11,444 nucleotides of DNA from Methanobacteriota archaeon. GTDB lineage: Archaea > Halobacteriota > Methanosarcinia > Methanosarcinales > Methanosarcinaceae. The notes beneath the pieces are model-generated. The model saw nothing but the letters and a program-made list of their open reading frames with translations. It was not told where the DNA came from and made no database searches. Positions 1-6,386 of the stretch are shown piece after piece. Numbering within the stretch: the first letter of the stretch is position 1; the number at the start of each line of letters is the position of its first letter. A program made the position numbers and the translations under genes. The stretch lies in assembly GCA_030837265.1 (NCBI GenBank), contig JAUPKV010000603.1, positions 1 through 11,444 on the forward strand. Reading direction: 5' to 3'.

Positions 1-365
1 GTGGAATTCGATATAGTCAACGACACATTGTATTTCCCGGGCAGTGTATATGTGTGGATAGCTGTCAGGTTGTGAGTCGAATAAGTCCCGTCACCGAATG
101 TCCAATTAAATCCGTTCGGATTTCCAGTACAGTTGCTTGTAAACAATACATTAAGAGGGGCTTTACCACTAGTTGCATTTGCATTGAAGTCTACGGTTAA
201 GTAAGTAATTATATTTCCTTCATTAGTGCTGTTGTTATTTGTCGAATTGTCATTTGTCGAGTTACCGGATGCGTTGTCAGAGTCTGTAGCTGCAAACACC
301 GGCGTCACAGAAAACAATATCATACAGACTAAGGACATTACAAGTAACCTCAGTTTGCTATCCAT
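1..365 (-). CDS. Secreted PKD-domain surface protein, N-terminal part (cut by window edge)
   Basis: Reading leftwards from an ATG at 365-363, the frame is open to the window edge (121 codons). The first 26 residues form a signal peptide: basic start MDSKLR, a hydrophobic core, then a PVFA-type cleavage site. Next is a Ser/Asn/Thr-rich spacer (about residues 27-50) with several NST sequons, likely N-glycosylated outside the cell. A PKD-like Ig-fold domain starts near residue 55 and shows its signature WTFGDG followed by a HTYTLPGKYNVSL strand pair. PKD proteins of methanosarcinas are usually cell-surface or S-layer-associated adhesin-like proteins, often with many repeats; the rest lies outside the window. 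The start is secure: AAGGAGGT sits 6 bases upstream. A TATA-like box and a hairpin lie further upstream. Ligand and precise role cannot be told from this fragment. Confidence 0.88.
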   Translation of the reverse strand, partial: MDSKLRLLVMSLVCMILFSVTPVFAATDSDNASGNSTNDNSTNNNSTNEGNIITYLTVDFNANATSGKAPLNVLFTSNCTGNPNGFNWTFGDGTYSTHNLTAIHTYTLPGKYNVSLTISNS

Positions 366-394
366 ATTCTACCTCCTTGTTATATTGATACAAC

Positions 395-419
395 GTCTAC
401 CGCCTATTTACCGGTAGAC
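395..419 (-). repeat. Perfect 8-bp inverted repeat in the leader of the PKD gene
   Basis: GTCTACCG at 395-402 pairs perfectly with CGGTAGAC at 412-419 around a 9-base loop. It lies between the putative TATA box (442-449) and the Shine-Dalgarno site (372-379) of the surface-protein gene. If transcription starts 25-30 bases after the TATA box (about 415-420), the mRNA would begin with this stem-loop. That would suit an mRNA-stabilising 5' structure; a dimeric repressor operator is the other reading. Confidence 0.6.
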
Positions 420-441
420 TACCTGAAAAACAACTGACATA

Positions 442-449
442 CATATAAA
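442..449 (-). promoter_or_regulatory. TATA-like box of the PKD surface-protein gene
   Basis: On the minus strand this reads TTTATATG, close to the archaeal TATA consensus. It predicts a start of transcription near 415-420 and a leader of about 50-55 bases ending in a strong Shine-Dalgarno site. Confidence 0.4.
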
Positions 450-686
450 CTTACTTTAACAGAACGGATTTTTTGCACCTGGTGGAACTATTGCATGATG
501 TGCCCTAAGACTATACTCAAGCTTCAAACTTAATAGTTGCAGGGTGACTTAAAGCTGTAAAAGCCGAAATAAACATCCCATTTATTGTTCTCTAGATGCC
601 TCTATAATAAATGCTTTACTAAAGGTTTTTTTGGAAAATTAAAGGTTTAACAAGTTAATTTCCTATATTTTAATTTGTTTGGTTTT

Positions 687-756
687 ATTCTTGAAAGTAT
701 GCTTATATTTAAAATGCATTCATTTCTTCAATTCCTAAGAGTATGCTTATATTTAA
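687..756. repeat. Two copies of a 26-bp direct repeat, 44 bp apart, with TATA-like cores
   Basis: Copy one is at 687-712 and copy two at 731-756. The last 17 bases, AGTATGCTTATATTTAA, are identical (696-712 and 740-756); over 26 bases 23 match. The minus-strand form TTAAATATAAG resembles an archaeal TATA box, so these may be tandem promoters reading left, or paired sites for one regulator about four helical turns apart. No third copy was seen in the window. Confidence 0.7.
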
Positions 757-902
757 TCTGACTAATTATAACACCGGTAACCCCGGTTTAGCTTGTGGAA
801 CAATTAAAAATACCGGACTTACACAATTGAATGAAAATTAAAAGAAGAAACTTCAAGGCTAATAACACAAAACGATAAATAACAGTAAATCCTCAATGGT
901 AG

Positions 903-1109
903 CTATTTGTTCCATTTATGCTTAATGCCCTCAAATTCCTTAAAGACGCTGATGGAACTGATATATTCCTGGTCCGGAATACTTTTAAGGTCTTCAATTA
1001 CACAACGGCTAGCACCATGTTTCAAAGCTTGCTGAATTAGATTCTGCTTTGTTAATGGATAATTCAAATCTCTCAGTACGATCCTGACTTCAACATAACT
1101 GGCTTGCAT
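903..1109 (-). CDS. DUF2795-like small protein
   Basis: A 68-residue protein from the ATG at 1109-1107. It matches the DUF2795 pattern: a leucine-rich start with LNYPLTKQNLI, then LKHGA, then an I-PDQEY-SSISVF tail (family form roughly YP.sK.dLv..A...Ga...v...L..LPd..Y.S...V). Members are small helical proteins of unknown function. The frame is also open upstream to an ATG at 1214 (103 residues), but the extra 35 residues are basic and unlike the family, and that ATG has no Shine-Dalgarno site. The inner ATG has a G-run (AGGGGGG) 8 bases upstream. It diverges from the winged-helix regulator at 1350, and AT-rich TATA-like sequences lie at 1216-1223 and 1244-1258. Start choice is uncertain; the frame itself is likely real. 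Confidence 0.65.
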   Translation of the reverse strand: MQASYVEVRIVLRDLNYPLTKQNLIQQALKHGASRCVIEDLKSIPDQEYISSISVFKEFEGIKHKWNK

Positions 1110-1215
1110 TACTTTTACCCCCCTATTTATATGGACTGTTTTAAATTCTATCCGATACTGGCGTTGCCTGCTCATCAGAGACTGATCTAAGAACTTCTGT
1201 GACTTCATACACATT

Positions 1216-1258
1216 ATATATACTCAAAATCCTGCGTTGAGTCCTTATTTATATATAT
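1216..1258 (-). promoter_or_regulatory. Candidate TATA boxes for the DUF2795 gene
   Basis: Two alternating T/A runs read as TATA boxes on the minus strand, at 1216-1223 and 1244-1258. The first would give a leader of roughly 85 bases before the ATG at 1109. The second would start transcription near 1225, just before the longer start at 1214. The sequence alone does not decide between them. Confidence 0.3.
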
Positions 1259-1319
1259 GTGTTTCTATTTAAATATCTATTGATTTTTCCACATTAGCTG
1301 CCTTTAACATTCCCAGGAA

Positions 1320-1332
1320 ATTTATTTAAATA
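1320..1332 (+). promoter_or_regulatory. TATA-like box of the winged-helix regulator gene
   Basis: The run TTTATTTAAATAA lies 25-30 bases before the two candidate ATGs at 1350 and 1359. There is no Shine-Dalgarno site between box and ATG, so this spacing predicts a leaderless or nearly leaderless transcript. Confidence 0.4.
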
Positions 1333-1349
1333 ATCCCGTTGATATATTA

Positions 1350-1697
1350 ATGATCATTATGACTCCCGAGGAAGCCGCAAAAAGAAAAAAAGAATGGGTT
1401 GCAAAGATGAAACAGGAAGGCAAAATGAAAGAGGATATGAAAGAAGATCATAAGACCGTCCTTAATGCCCTTCAGAATCCTGTCCGAAGAAAAATCGTTA
1501 AAGCTCTCGCCGAGAAGGAGAAATCGTTGGAAGAAATCAAAGCCGAATTCCAGTTTACGGATTCCCAGGCGAGTTACAATCTTAATATGCTCGAAAGTAC
1601 ACTTTGCATTGAAAAAAAGGACGTAAATGGGATTACCTACTATACCTTAACTCCGAGAGGAGAAGGATATGTAGAGAATGTTGAAATGAAAAAATAA
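1350..1697 (+). CDS. ArsR-like winged-helix transcriptional regulator
   Basis: A 115-residue protein. Residues 5-32 form a strongly charged Lys/Glu helix (KRKKEW, KMKEDMKED) that could be a coiled coil. From about residue 33 comes a winged helix-turn-helix of the ArsR type: the opening helix LNALQNPVRRKIVKAL, then SLEEIKAEF, a recognition helix around SQASYNLNMLE, and a beta wing ending in ITYYTLTPRGEGYV. Such proteins bind operator DNA as dimers in the cytoplasm. No metal-binding CxC motif of the metal sensors is present, so the signal is unknown. Two in-frame ATGs, 1350 and 1359, are possible starts; neither has a Shine-Dalgarno site and both sit where a leaderless transcript would begin. 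Its target could be the divergent DUF2795 gene or itself; that is inference from position only. Confidence 0.82.
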   Translation: MIIMTPEEAAKRKKEWVAKMKQEGKMKEDMKEDHKTVLNALQNPVRRKIVKALAEKEKSLEEIKAEFQFTDSQASYNLNMLESTLCIEKKDVNGITYYTLTPRGEGYVENVEMKK

Positions 1698-1743
1698 CTC
1701 CTAACTAAGCTCCGAATTTCTGTGGAGAAGTATGATAAGATTC

Positions 1744-1762
1744 TGGAGTCAGGTTTACTCCA
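1744..1762. terminator. Hairpin between convergent genes
   Basis: TGGAGT at 1744-1749 pairs perfectly with ACTCCA at 1757-1762 around a 7-base loop. It lies where the + strand regulator gene and the - strand cysteine protein gene converge. The stop codon of the minus-strand gene (1755-1757) falls in the loop and its edge. A weaker CTCC/GGAG pairing precedes it on the + side (about 1710-1726). No long T run follows, so its role as terminator is tentative. Confidence 0.35.
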
Positions 1763-2081
1763 ATTTATCAAATATTATCTCCATTTTTCCCATTTTCCGT
1801 GCAAGATTTTTTGATATCATGCCGTTTTCAAGCCAGCAAGCGTTCAAAATCGTTGTCGGCACAAAACATGTAGGTGTAAGAGGTGATTTGGCAGTCTTTA
1901 GGGCAAGTACACTTTCCAATCCCCCCATCAGGTCTTTTGTTTCCATCTCAAAATCTGTTCCCCATTTTTTGAGTTTTTCACAATCCGTGTCAATGTGTAT
2001 GTGAGTACTCTTTCCGGTTTTCGTGGCAATAACCTTTGTAATATGTCCGCATATTGTGTTTAACGAAATCTCTGTAACCAT
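1755..2081 (-). CDS. Four-cysteine conserved protein of unknown function (possibly DUF6951)
   Basis: A 108-residue soluble protein without signal peptide or membrane segment. Cysteines are at residues 11, 34, 72 and 82, in the contexts TICGHITKV, IDTDCEKLKKWG, TPTCFVPTT and LNACWLENG. Histidines at 13, 27 and 29 lie close by, so an iron-sulfur or metal site is conceivable. The pattern (N-terminal CGH, central DTDC, C-terminal C.VP followed by an alanine/cysteine helix) recalls a small methanogen family I believe is catalogued as DUF6951, but I cannot verify that. The ATG at 2081 follows a weak GGGGA site 6 bases upstream. It converges on the winged-helix regulator and diverges from rps8e. No function is assigned. 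Confidence 0.75.
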   Translation of the reverse strand: MVTEISLNTICGHITKVIATKTGKSTHIHIDTDCEKLKKWGTDFEMETKDLMGGLESVLALKTAKSPLTPTCFVPTTILNACWLENGMISKNLARKMGKMEIIFDKLE

Positions 2082-2171
2082 TATTTTTCCCCGGTGCTTT
2101 TCGTGTTTTTAAGACTCTTCTTCAGTCTGATCGTAAAGTTCTTATACGAATCTATTTGTATTGATTAGTCC

Positions 2172-2187
2172 ATAGCAAATATGCTAT
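2172..2187. repeat. Perfect 6-bp inverted repeat upstream of rps8e
   Basis: ATAGCA at 2172-2177 and TGCTAT at 2182-2187 are separated by AATA. It sits between the divergent cysteine-protein and rps8e genes and could be an operator or a small hairpin. The short length means chance is not excluded. Confidence 0.35.
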
Positions 2188-2297
2188 AAGTACTCCTGTT
2201 AAAACATTATATATAATAGAGCATTTATTTACTGCTAAGTATGATTTTGCCCTTAAAGATAACCCTATCTAATAAGGTCTACAGATATCACAATCAG

Positions 2298-2312
2298 AAA
2301 TATACTTATAAG
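2298..2312 (+). promoter_or_regulatory. TATA-like box of rps8e
   Basis: An AT-rich element with TATACTTATAAG lies about 45 bases before the rps8e ATG. It predicts transcription from about 2330 and a leader of roughly 20-25 bases carrying the GAGGT Shine-Dalgarno site at 2342-2346. A second AT alternation (ATTATATATAATA) lies near 2204-2216 and could be another promoter. Confidence 0.4.
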
Positions 2313-2352
2313 TCTAAATTCTAATTTCGACTTCATAACTTGAGGTTTTAAA

Positions 2353-2730
2353 ATGAGATGGCAAGGTAATTCAAGAAGGAAAGTGACCGGTGGGAAAGTT
2401 ATAGCTGCCCGCGGGAAGCGTAAATTTGAGATGGGCCGCGAGTCTGCGGAAACCCGCATAAGCGAAGTTAAGAGGAAAAACATCTCCACAATGGGAGGCA
2501 ACAGGAAGGTCAGGTTACTCCAATGCAACGTTGCAAACATAACCAACCCAAAAGACGGAAAAACTGTCACTGCTGCCATTGAGACAGTTATTGGTAACAC
2601 TGCAAATAAGCACTATGTCAGGCGTAACATTCTGACTAAAGGCTCAGTAATAAGAACTGCGGCCGGAACTGCAAAAATCACAAGCCGGCCCGGGCAGGAC
2701 GGAGTTGTAAACGCTGTATTAATCGAATAA
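2353..2730 (+). CDS. rps8e: 30S ribosomal protein S8e
   Basis: A 125-residue basic protein, the usual length of archaeal S8e, a component of the small ribosomal subunit shared with eukaryotes and absent from bacteria. The start [16 protein letters not shown], the middle segment GGNRKVRLL, and the tail [17 protein letters not shown] with its RPGQDG turn are characteristic of S8e. The ATG at 2353 has GAGGT 6 bases upstream and a TATA-like box about 45 bases upstream. The next gene, an Lrp-type regulator, begins 77 bases downstream on the same strand, so read-through is possible, but no functional link is evident. Confidence 0.96.
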   Translation: MRWQGNSRRKVTGGKVIAARGKRKFEMGRESAETRISEVKRKNISTMGGNRKVRLLQCNVANITNPKDGKTVTAAIETVIGNTANKHYVRRNILTKGSVIRTAAGTAKITSRPGQDGVVNAVLIE

Positions 2731-2807
2731 AAGAAATTTGACCTGAAAAAGACTTAATCCTGAGGCATGAACTCTTCTCCAATTTTACTTTGGTGCCGGT
2801 GATCATA

Positions 2808-3299
2808 ATGGACGAACAAATTCGACATATACTGGAAATTCTTGAAAATGACGCACGAGCAAGTCCGGACGAAATTGCAGCCCTTACCCATATGTCTGCA
2901 CAAGAAGTTTCCCAGACAATCGCAAAACTTGAAGAGACAGGAGTTATCCGGCACTACAAGACAATCGTTGATTGGGATCTGGTTGGGGAGAATTATGTGT
3001 ATGCTGTAATAGAGCTGAAAGTAACTCTCGAACGCAACCTGGGGTATCAGGCAATTGCAGAACGGATTTTTAAGTTTCCTGAAGTCAGGTCTGTCAGACT
3101 CTTATCAGGGGACTATGACTTATCCCTTACTATAAGAGGAAAGTCAATGAAGGATGTGGCTTTTTTTGTTGCAGAGAAAATTGCAACCCTTGACCAGGTA
3201 AAGAGTACATCCACTCACTTTGTGCTGAAAACCTATAAAGAAGATGGGGTAATTCTTCATGAACCTGAGGTGATCAAGAGGCTGCCAGTATCGTTTTAA
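2808..3299 (+). CDS. Lrp/AsnC-family transcriptional regulator
   Basis: A 163-residue feast/famine regulator. Residues 1-50 are an AsnC-type helix-turn-helix (MDEQIRHILEILENDAR, DEIAALTHMSAQEVSQTI, LEETGVIRHYKTIVDW). Residues of about 60-145 form the ligand-binding RAM domain, with YVYAVIELKV, the loop VRLLSGDYDLSLTIRG and a last strand STSTHFVLKTYKEDG. Such proteins form dimers to octamers and usually sense amino acids. I chose the ATG at 2808 because GGTGAT lies just upstream (2799-2804) and homologues start with this MDEQ-like segment; a TTG at 2790 would add six residues without a ribosome site. It precedes the aminotransferase by 74 bases on the same strand, which suggests that it regulates or is co-transcribed with that gene. 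The effector is unknown. Confidence 0.93.
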   Translation: MDEQIRHILEILENDARASPDEIAALTHMSAQEVSQTIAKLEETGVIRHYKTIVDWDLVGENYVYAVIELKVTLERNLGYQAIAERIFKFPEVRSVRLLSGDYDLSLTIRGKSMKDVAFFVAEKIATLDQVKSTSTHFVLKTYKEDGVILHEPEVIKRLPVSF

Positions 3300-3373
3300 T
3301 AAATACTGCTTAACAGCCTGATCCCTACAGTTCTACAGTTTATCGTTAATGTAAATTTTACAGGGGTGTTTTC

Positions 3374-4555
3374 TTGAGACCTCCATGCGATCCTTCAAAA
3401 TTTATTGCTGAAACAGTGAAGAATATCCCGCCTTCAGGAATACGTCGTTTTTTTGACCTTGTATCCGGACTTGAAGATGTAATTTCCCTGGGGGTAGGAG
3501 AACCTGACTTCATTACTCCCTGGCACATCCGTGAAATGTGCATTCATTCTCTGGAAAAGGGGCAGACTTCATATACCTCTAACTATGGACTTCCTGAACT
3601 AAGGGATGAACTTACAAGGACATATTATAGGCGTTATGGCCTGGACTATGATCCAGGATCTCAGATATTGATAACAACGGGCGTAAGCGAAGCGCTGGAC
3701 ATAGCAATCCGTGCAGTAACAAATCCCGGAGATGAGGTTATCGTAGTCCAGCCCTCTTATGTAGCATATGTCCCTTCAGTTATCCTGGCCGGAGGCAAGC
3801 CTGTTATTGTTCCAACTTACAGGGACGATGACTTCAGCCTTACTGCGGAAGCTCTCAAACCTGCAATCACAAATAAAACCAAAGCAATAATTCTCAACTT
3901 CCCTAACAATCCTACGGGAGCAGTAATGACTAAGGATGAACTTGAGGATATTGCCGACCTTGTTGTGGAGAATGATCTTTTTGTAATCTCGGATGAGGTT
4001 TATGAGTGCCTGACATATAACGGCAGTCACGTCCCGGTATCTTCTCTGGAAGGTATTAAAGAACGAACGGTCATGCTGAACGGCTTTTCCAAGGCTTATG
4101 CAATGACCGGGTTGAGATTGGGATTTGCAATGGGCCCCTCTGAGATAATACATTCCATGATGATGATTCACCAGTACTGTATGCTCTGCGCTCCTATAAC
4201 TGCTCAGGTAGGAGCTATCGAAGCCCTCCGCAACGGCAAAACGGAGATGGAGCGAATGGTCAGGGAATACGACAGGCGCAGGCATTTTATCGTCAGAGGC
4301 TTTAATAGCATCGGGCTTGAGTGCTGCAATCCCAAAGGTGCTTTCTATGCCTTTCCCTATATAGGGAGTACCGGACTTTCTTCTTCCGAGTTTGCAGAGC
4401 GTCTGCTGGATGAAAAAAAGGTTGTTACAATTCCCGGAGATGTCTTCGGAGACGCAGGTGAAGGTTTCCTTCGATGTGCATATGCAGCATCGATGGAAGA
4501 CTTGAGAAAAGCAGTCGACAGGATGGGGGATTTCGTAGACGGGTTAAAACAATGA
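3374..4555 (+). CDS. PLP-dependent class I/II aminotransferase (aspartate aminotransferase-like)
   Basis: A 393-residue cytosolic fold-type I aminotransferase that moves an amino group between an amino acid and a 2-oxo acid. Visible hallmarks are SLGVGEPDF (38-46), Y71, the NFPNNPTG loop (175-182), SDEVY with the PLP-ring aspartate D207 (206-210), the Schiff-base lysine K240 in NGFSKAYAMTGLRLGF, and the carboxylate-binding arginine in FLRCAYA (R367). Length and motifs fit the archaeal aspartate/aromatic branch; the true substrate (aspartate, alanine, aromatic) cannot be fixed from sequence. The start is a TTG at 3374 with AGGGGTG five bases upstream, and no in-frame ATG lies nearby. An Lrp-type regulator lies directly upstream, consistent with amino-acid control. 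A hairpin terminator follows the stop. Confidence 0.93.
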   Translation: MRPPCDPSKFIAETVKNIPPSGIRRFFDLVSGLEDVISLGVGEPDFITPWHIREMCIHSLEKGQTSYTSNYGLPELRDELTRTYYRRYGLDYDPGSQILITTGVSEALDIAIRAVTNPGDEVIVVQPSYVAYVPSVILAGGKPVIVPTYRDDDFSLTAEALKPAITNKTKAIILNFPNNPTGAVMTKDELEDIADLVVENDLFVISDEVYECLTYNGSHVPVSSLEGIKERTVMLNGFSKAYAMTGLRLGFAMGPSEIIHSMMMIHQYCMLCAPITAQVGAIEALRNGKTEMERMVREYDRRRHFIVRGFNSIGLECCNPKGAFYAFPYIGSTGLSSSEFAERLLDEKKVVTIPGDVFGDAGEGFLRCAYAASMEDLRKAVDRMGDFVDGLKQ

Positions 4556-4557
4556 AA

Positions 4558-4590
4558 ACAGCCTAAATTTTGGGCTGTCTTACCTTTTTT
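4558..4590 (+). terminator. Hairpin plus T-run terminator after the aminotransferase gene
   Basis: ACAGCC at 4558-4563 pairs with GGCTGT at 4573-4578; an inner AAA/TTT may extend the stem. TACCTTTTTT follows at 4581-4590. It starts 3 bases after the stop codon, in the gap between the convergent aminotransferase and NAD kinase genes. Archaeal termination depends mainly on the T run. Confidence 0.65.
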
Positions 4591-4607
4591 ATGTACTTTT
4601 TAATATC

Positions 4608-5435
4608 TCAGGCAAGCTTCTTCTGAACTCTTTCGTAAAAGCAGGTATCTGAGATCTTCACAAAGCGTGCCGGAAATTTAGATTTCTTTAGTTTGACTAT
4701 ATCATCAGGCCTGATTCTGTAGGATTTCTGCCCATCAATTGCAATGACAGCTTCCTTTTTAGGCACGGAAAGTTCGATAGTAATCTCACTATCTGAGGGG
4801 ATAACCCAGGGCCGTGAAGAGAGTTTGAAAGGGGCAATAGGAACAACTACTATTGCATTTACTCTGGGATTAACGATAGGGCCGCCTGCACTCATCGCAT
4901 AAGCAGTCGAACCTGTGGGAGTTGCAAAAACCACACCATCAGCTCGCATATTCTCAAGGAGGCAGCCGCTAACATGTACTTGAAATTGGACAATTTTTGC
5001 AGGCTTTGCTGACATTATCGCAATCTCATTGGTAGCAGTATCTATCAGTTCTCCGTTAAGGAAGACATCTACTCGCATCCTTTCCATGTATGAGAATCCG
5101 TAAAGGACTTCCTCTATGGTCTCAATAGCGTCTTCGGGCTCAACATCAACGAGAAAACCGAGAGTTCCCATATTTATGCCGAGTATTGGCAGTGGGTCTT
5201 TCATCTTGGCAATATTCCTGAGGACAGTCCCGTCACCTCCAACACTGATTATAAGTTCCACTCCTTTCTCTCGCATTCTTTCAACCGGAGTGCCTTCTAT
5301 TCCGAGTACATCTGCCGTTGGAGTGGCGACGAATATCTGTACTCTCGAGCTGAAATGAGTAAGAATTGTCCTGACCATTTCGATAACGTCAGGCCTGTCA
5401 CAGCGCGAAGAGATTCCTATCTTTTTTATCGCCAA
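4608..5435 (-). CDS. nadK: NAD kinase (ATP:NAD 2'-phosphotransferase)
   Basis: A 275-residue NAD kinase, which phosphorylates NAD to NADP in the cytoplasm using ATP or polyphosphate. The catalytic GGDGT is at 66-70 (D68), followed by ILGINMGTLGFL (84-95), the NAD-binding TNE (135-137), ADGVVFATPTGSTAYA (165-180) with SAGGPIV, and the AIDGQ turn (232-236). Length and order of motifs are normal for archaeal enzymes. The start is a TTG at 5435-5433 with AAGGAGGAT five bases upstream. The upstream phosphatase gene stops only 10 bases before, with its stop codon abutting this Shine-Dalgarno site, so the two are surely co-translated. The same gene order occurs in the Methanocaldococcus NADP phosphatase/NAD kinase fusion and in the Archaeoglobus AF2372-AF2373 pair. 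Confidence 0.96.
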   Translation of the reverse strand: MAIKKIGISSRCDRPDVIEMVRTILTHFSSRVQIFVATPTADVLGIEGTPVERMREKGVELIISVGGDGTVLRNIAKMKDPLPILGINMGTLGFLVDVEPEDAIETIEEVLYGFSYMERMRVDVFLNGELIDTATNEIAIMSAKPAKIVQFQVHVSGCLLENMRADGVVFATPTGSTAYAMSAGGPIVNPRVNAIVVVPIAPFKLSSRPWVIPSDSEITIELSVPKKEAVIAIDGQKSYRIRPDDIVKLKKSKFPARFVKISDTCFYERVQKKLA

Positions 5436-5445
5436 TTTATCCTCC

Positions 5446-6243
5446 TTATAGTAATTTTAAGAGCTTTTCATGCACATGTCCATTGGACGCAACCATTTCA
5501 ACCCTTGATATAACATTATCAGGAAGTGTTAAAGAGTTTCCCTCCCTATCGGTGACAAGCCCACCAGCCTCTTTGAGGATTAGCTGCCCTGCAGCTACGT
5601 CAGTCACACGCAGTGCTCCCCGGATGTCCACCAGAGCGTCAAGCTTGCCTGATGCTACGTAGCACAGTTCGAGCGCAACGCTCCCAAGCAGCCTAACCCG
5701 TCGGACATTTTTGTATATATTTCGGGTTCTCTCCACATGTTGACGGTAACCGTATACACTGACACAGAGTTCCCTTAGCTCCGACTGCCGGGAAGTTTTG
5801 ACCCTTTCCGCATTAAGGTAGGCTCCTTTTCCAGCCTCTGAATAATATTCCTCGTGCAGTGCAAGGTTACTTACATAACCAAATCTTACATGTGAAAGGT
5901 CAAGAGAGGTAATAGCTATTGAAAGGTTATAAAAGGGAATACCTACGGACGCATTGTAGGTTCCATCAAGTGGATCGATAACAATAGAAAATTCTGGAGA
6001 ACTTCCCAGAATACACTCCCCCATTTCCTCACTGATTATCCTCATAGATCTGCCATCAGCTTTGAGGACTTCGAGGATAGCATCCTCTGCTGCAATATCT
6101 ATTTTTGCAGTTGGTGTCCCATCGGCTCCCATACGGACTATAGTACCTGCGGCATCGGTGCCGGTAAGGTCAGAAATAGAATCAGAAGCCGCTCTAAAGG
6201 CTTCACGAGACAATTTCAAAAAGTTTGAGTCTATTGGGTTCAT
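5446..6243 (-). CDS. Inositol-monophosphatase-family phosphatase (candidate NADP phosphatase / FBPase / IMPase)
   Basis: A 265-residue Mg-dependent phosphatase of the lithium-sensitive superfamily. Numbered from the ATG at 6243: GADGTPTAKID (39-49), SEE with metal ligands E72-E73, the metal motif DPLDGT (90-95), and VTDVAAG (213-219) with metal-binding D215, then LKEAGGLVTD. Archaeal relatives hydrolyse inositol monophosphate, fructose 1,6-bisphosphate and sometimes NADP. The gene ends 10 bases before nadK, in the order found in the Methanocaldococcus MJ0917 NADP phosphatase/NAD kinase fusion, so NADP is a serious substrate candidate; GAPDH upstream also makes fructose bisphosphate possible. 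A longer TTG start at 6324 would add 27 residues, but its GAGG lies only two bases away. The ATG at 6243 lacks a Shine-Dalgarno site and may be leaderless. Confidence 0.9.
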   Translation of the reverse strand: MNPIDSNFLKLSREAFRAASDSISDLTGTDAAGTIVRMGADGTPTAKIDIAAEDAILEVLKADGRSMRIISEEMGECILGSSPEFSIVIDPLDGTYNASVGIPFYNLSIAITSLDLSHVRFGYVSNLALHEEYYSEAGKGAYLNAERVKTSRQSELRELCVSVYGYRQHVERTRNIYKNVRRVRLLGSVALELCYVASGKLDALVDIRGALRVTDVAAGQLILKEAGGLVTDREGNSLTLPDNVISRVEMVASNGHVHEKLLKLL

Positions 6244-6269
6244 ATCTGGTTCAGTTATCTCAAAATCTA

Positions 6270-6275
6270 ATATAA
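6270..6275 (-). promoter_or_regulatory. TATA-like box before the phosphatase gene
   Basis: The minus strand reads AAAATTATATTAGA around 6266-6279. Its centre lies about 27-30 bases before the ATG at 6243, the spacing that puts the transcription start at or next to the ATG. This would give phosphatase and nadK an internal promoter within the GAPDH block. Tentative. Confidence 0.3.
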
Positions 6276-6386
6276 TTTTCCGAATTTCAAAAAGGACACG
6301 GACACTCGAAACGAGTATCTGCAATCCTCAAAGCCGAATCTCCGCAGAGAATCTGGTTCATAGCCTTTTTAATTCTCAGTCTATTT

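Larger units (their letters stand above)
420..902. other. AT-rich intergenic stretch without a recognisable gene
   Basis: I found no convincing reading frame on either strand. The stretch holds the TATA-like box described separately, a duplicated 26-bp element at 687-756, and a small inverted repeat ACCGG/CCGGT at 773-787. On the minus strand a pyrimidine-rich run at about 835-857 would follow the DUF2795 gene and may end its transcript. A long leader of the surface-protein gene or a small RNA could lie here. Confidence 0.5.

Noticed and set aside
226..417. A 63-codon + strand frame over the PKD gene start
   Set aside because: It is the complement of the signal peptide and promoter of the well-supported minus-strand gene.
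2265..2600. A 111-codon minus-strand frame with hydrophobic segments across rps8e
   Set aside because: It overlaps the strongly supported ribosomal protein gene in antisense; the hydrophobicity is what the complement of Lys/Arg-rich coding DNA tends to give.
3776..4285. A 169-codon minus-strand frame inside the aminotransferase gene
   Set aside because: It is fully antisense to a gene with all catalytic motifs, lacks a ribosome site and shows no recognisable domain.
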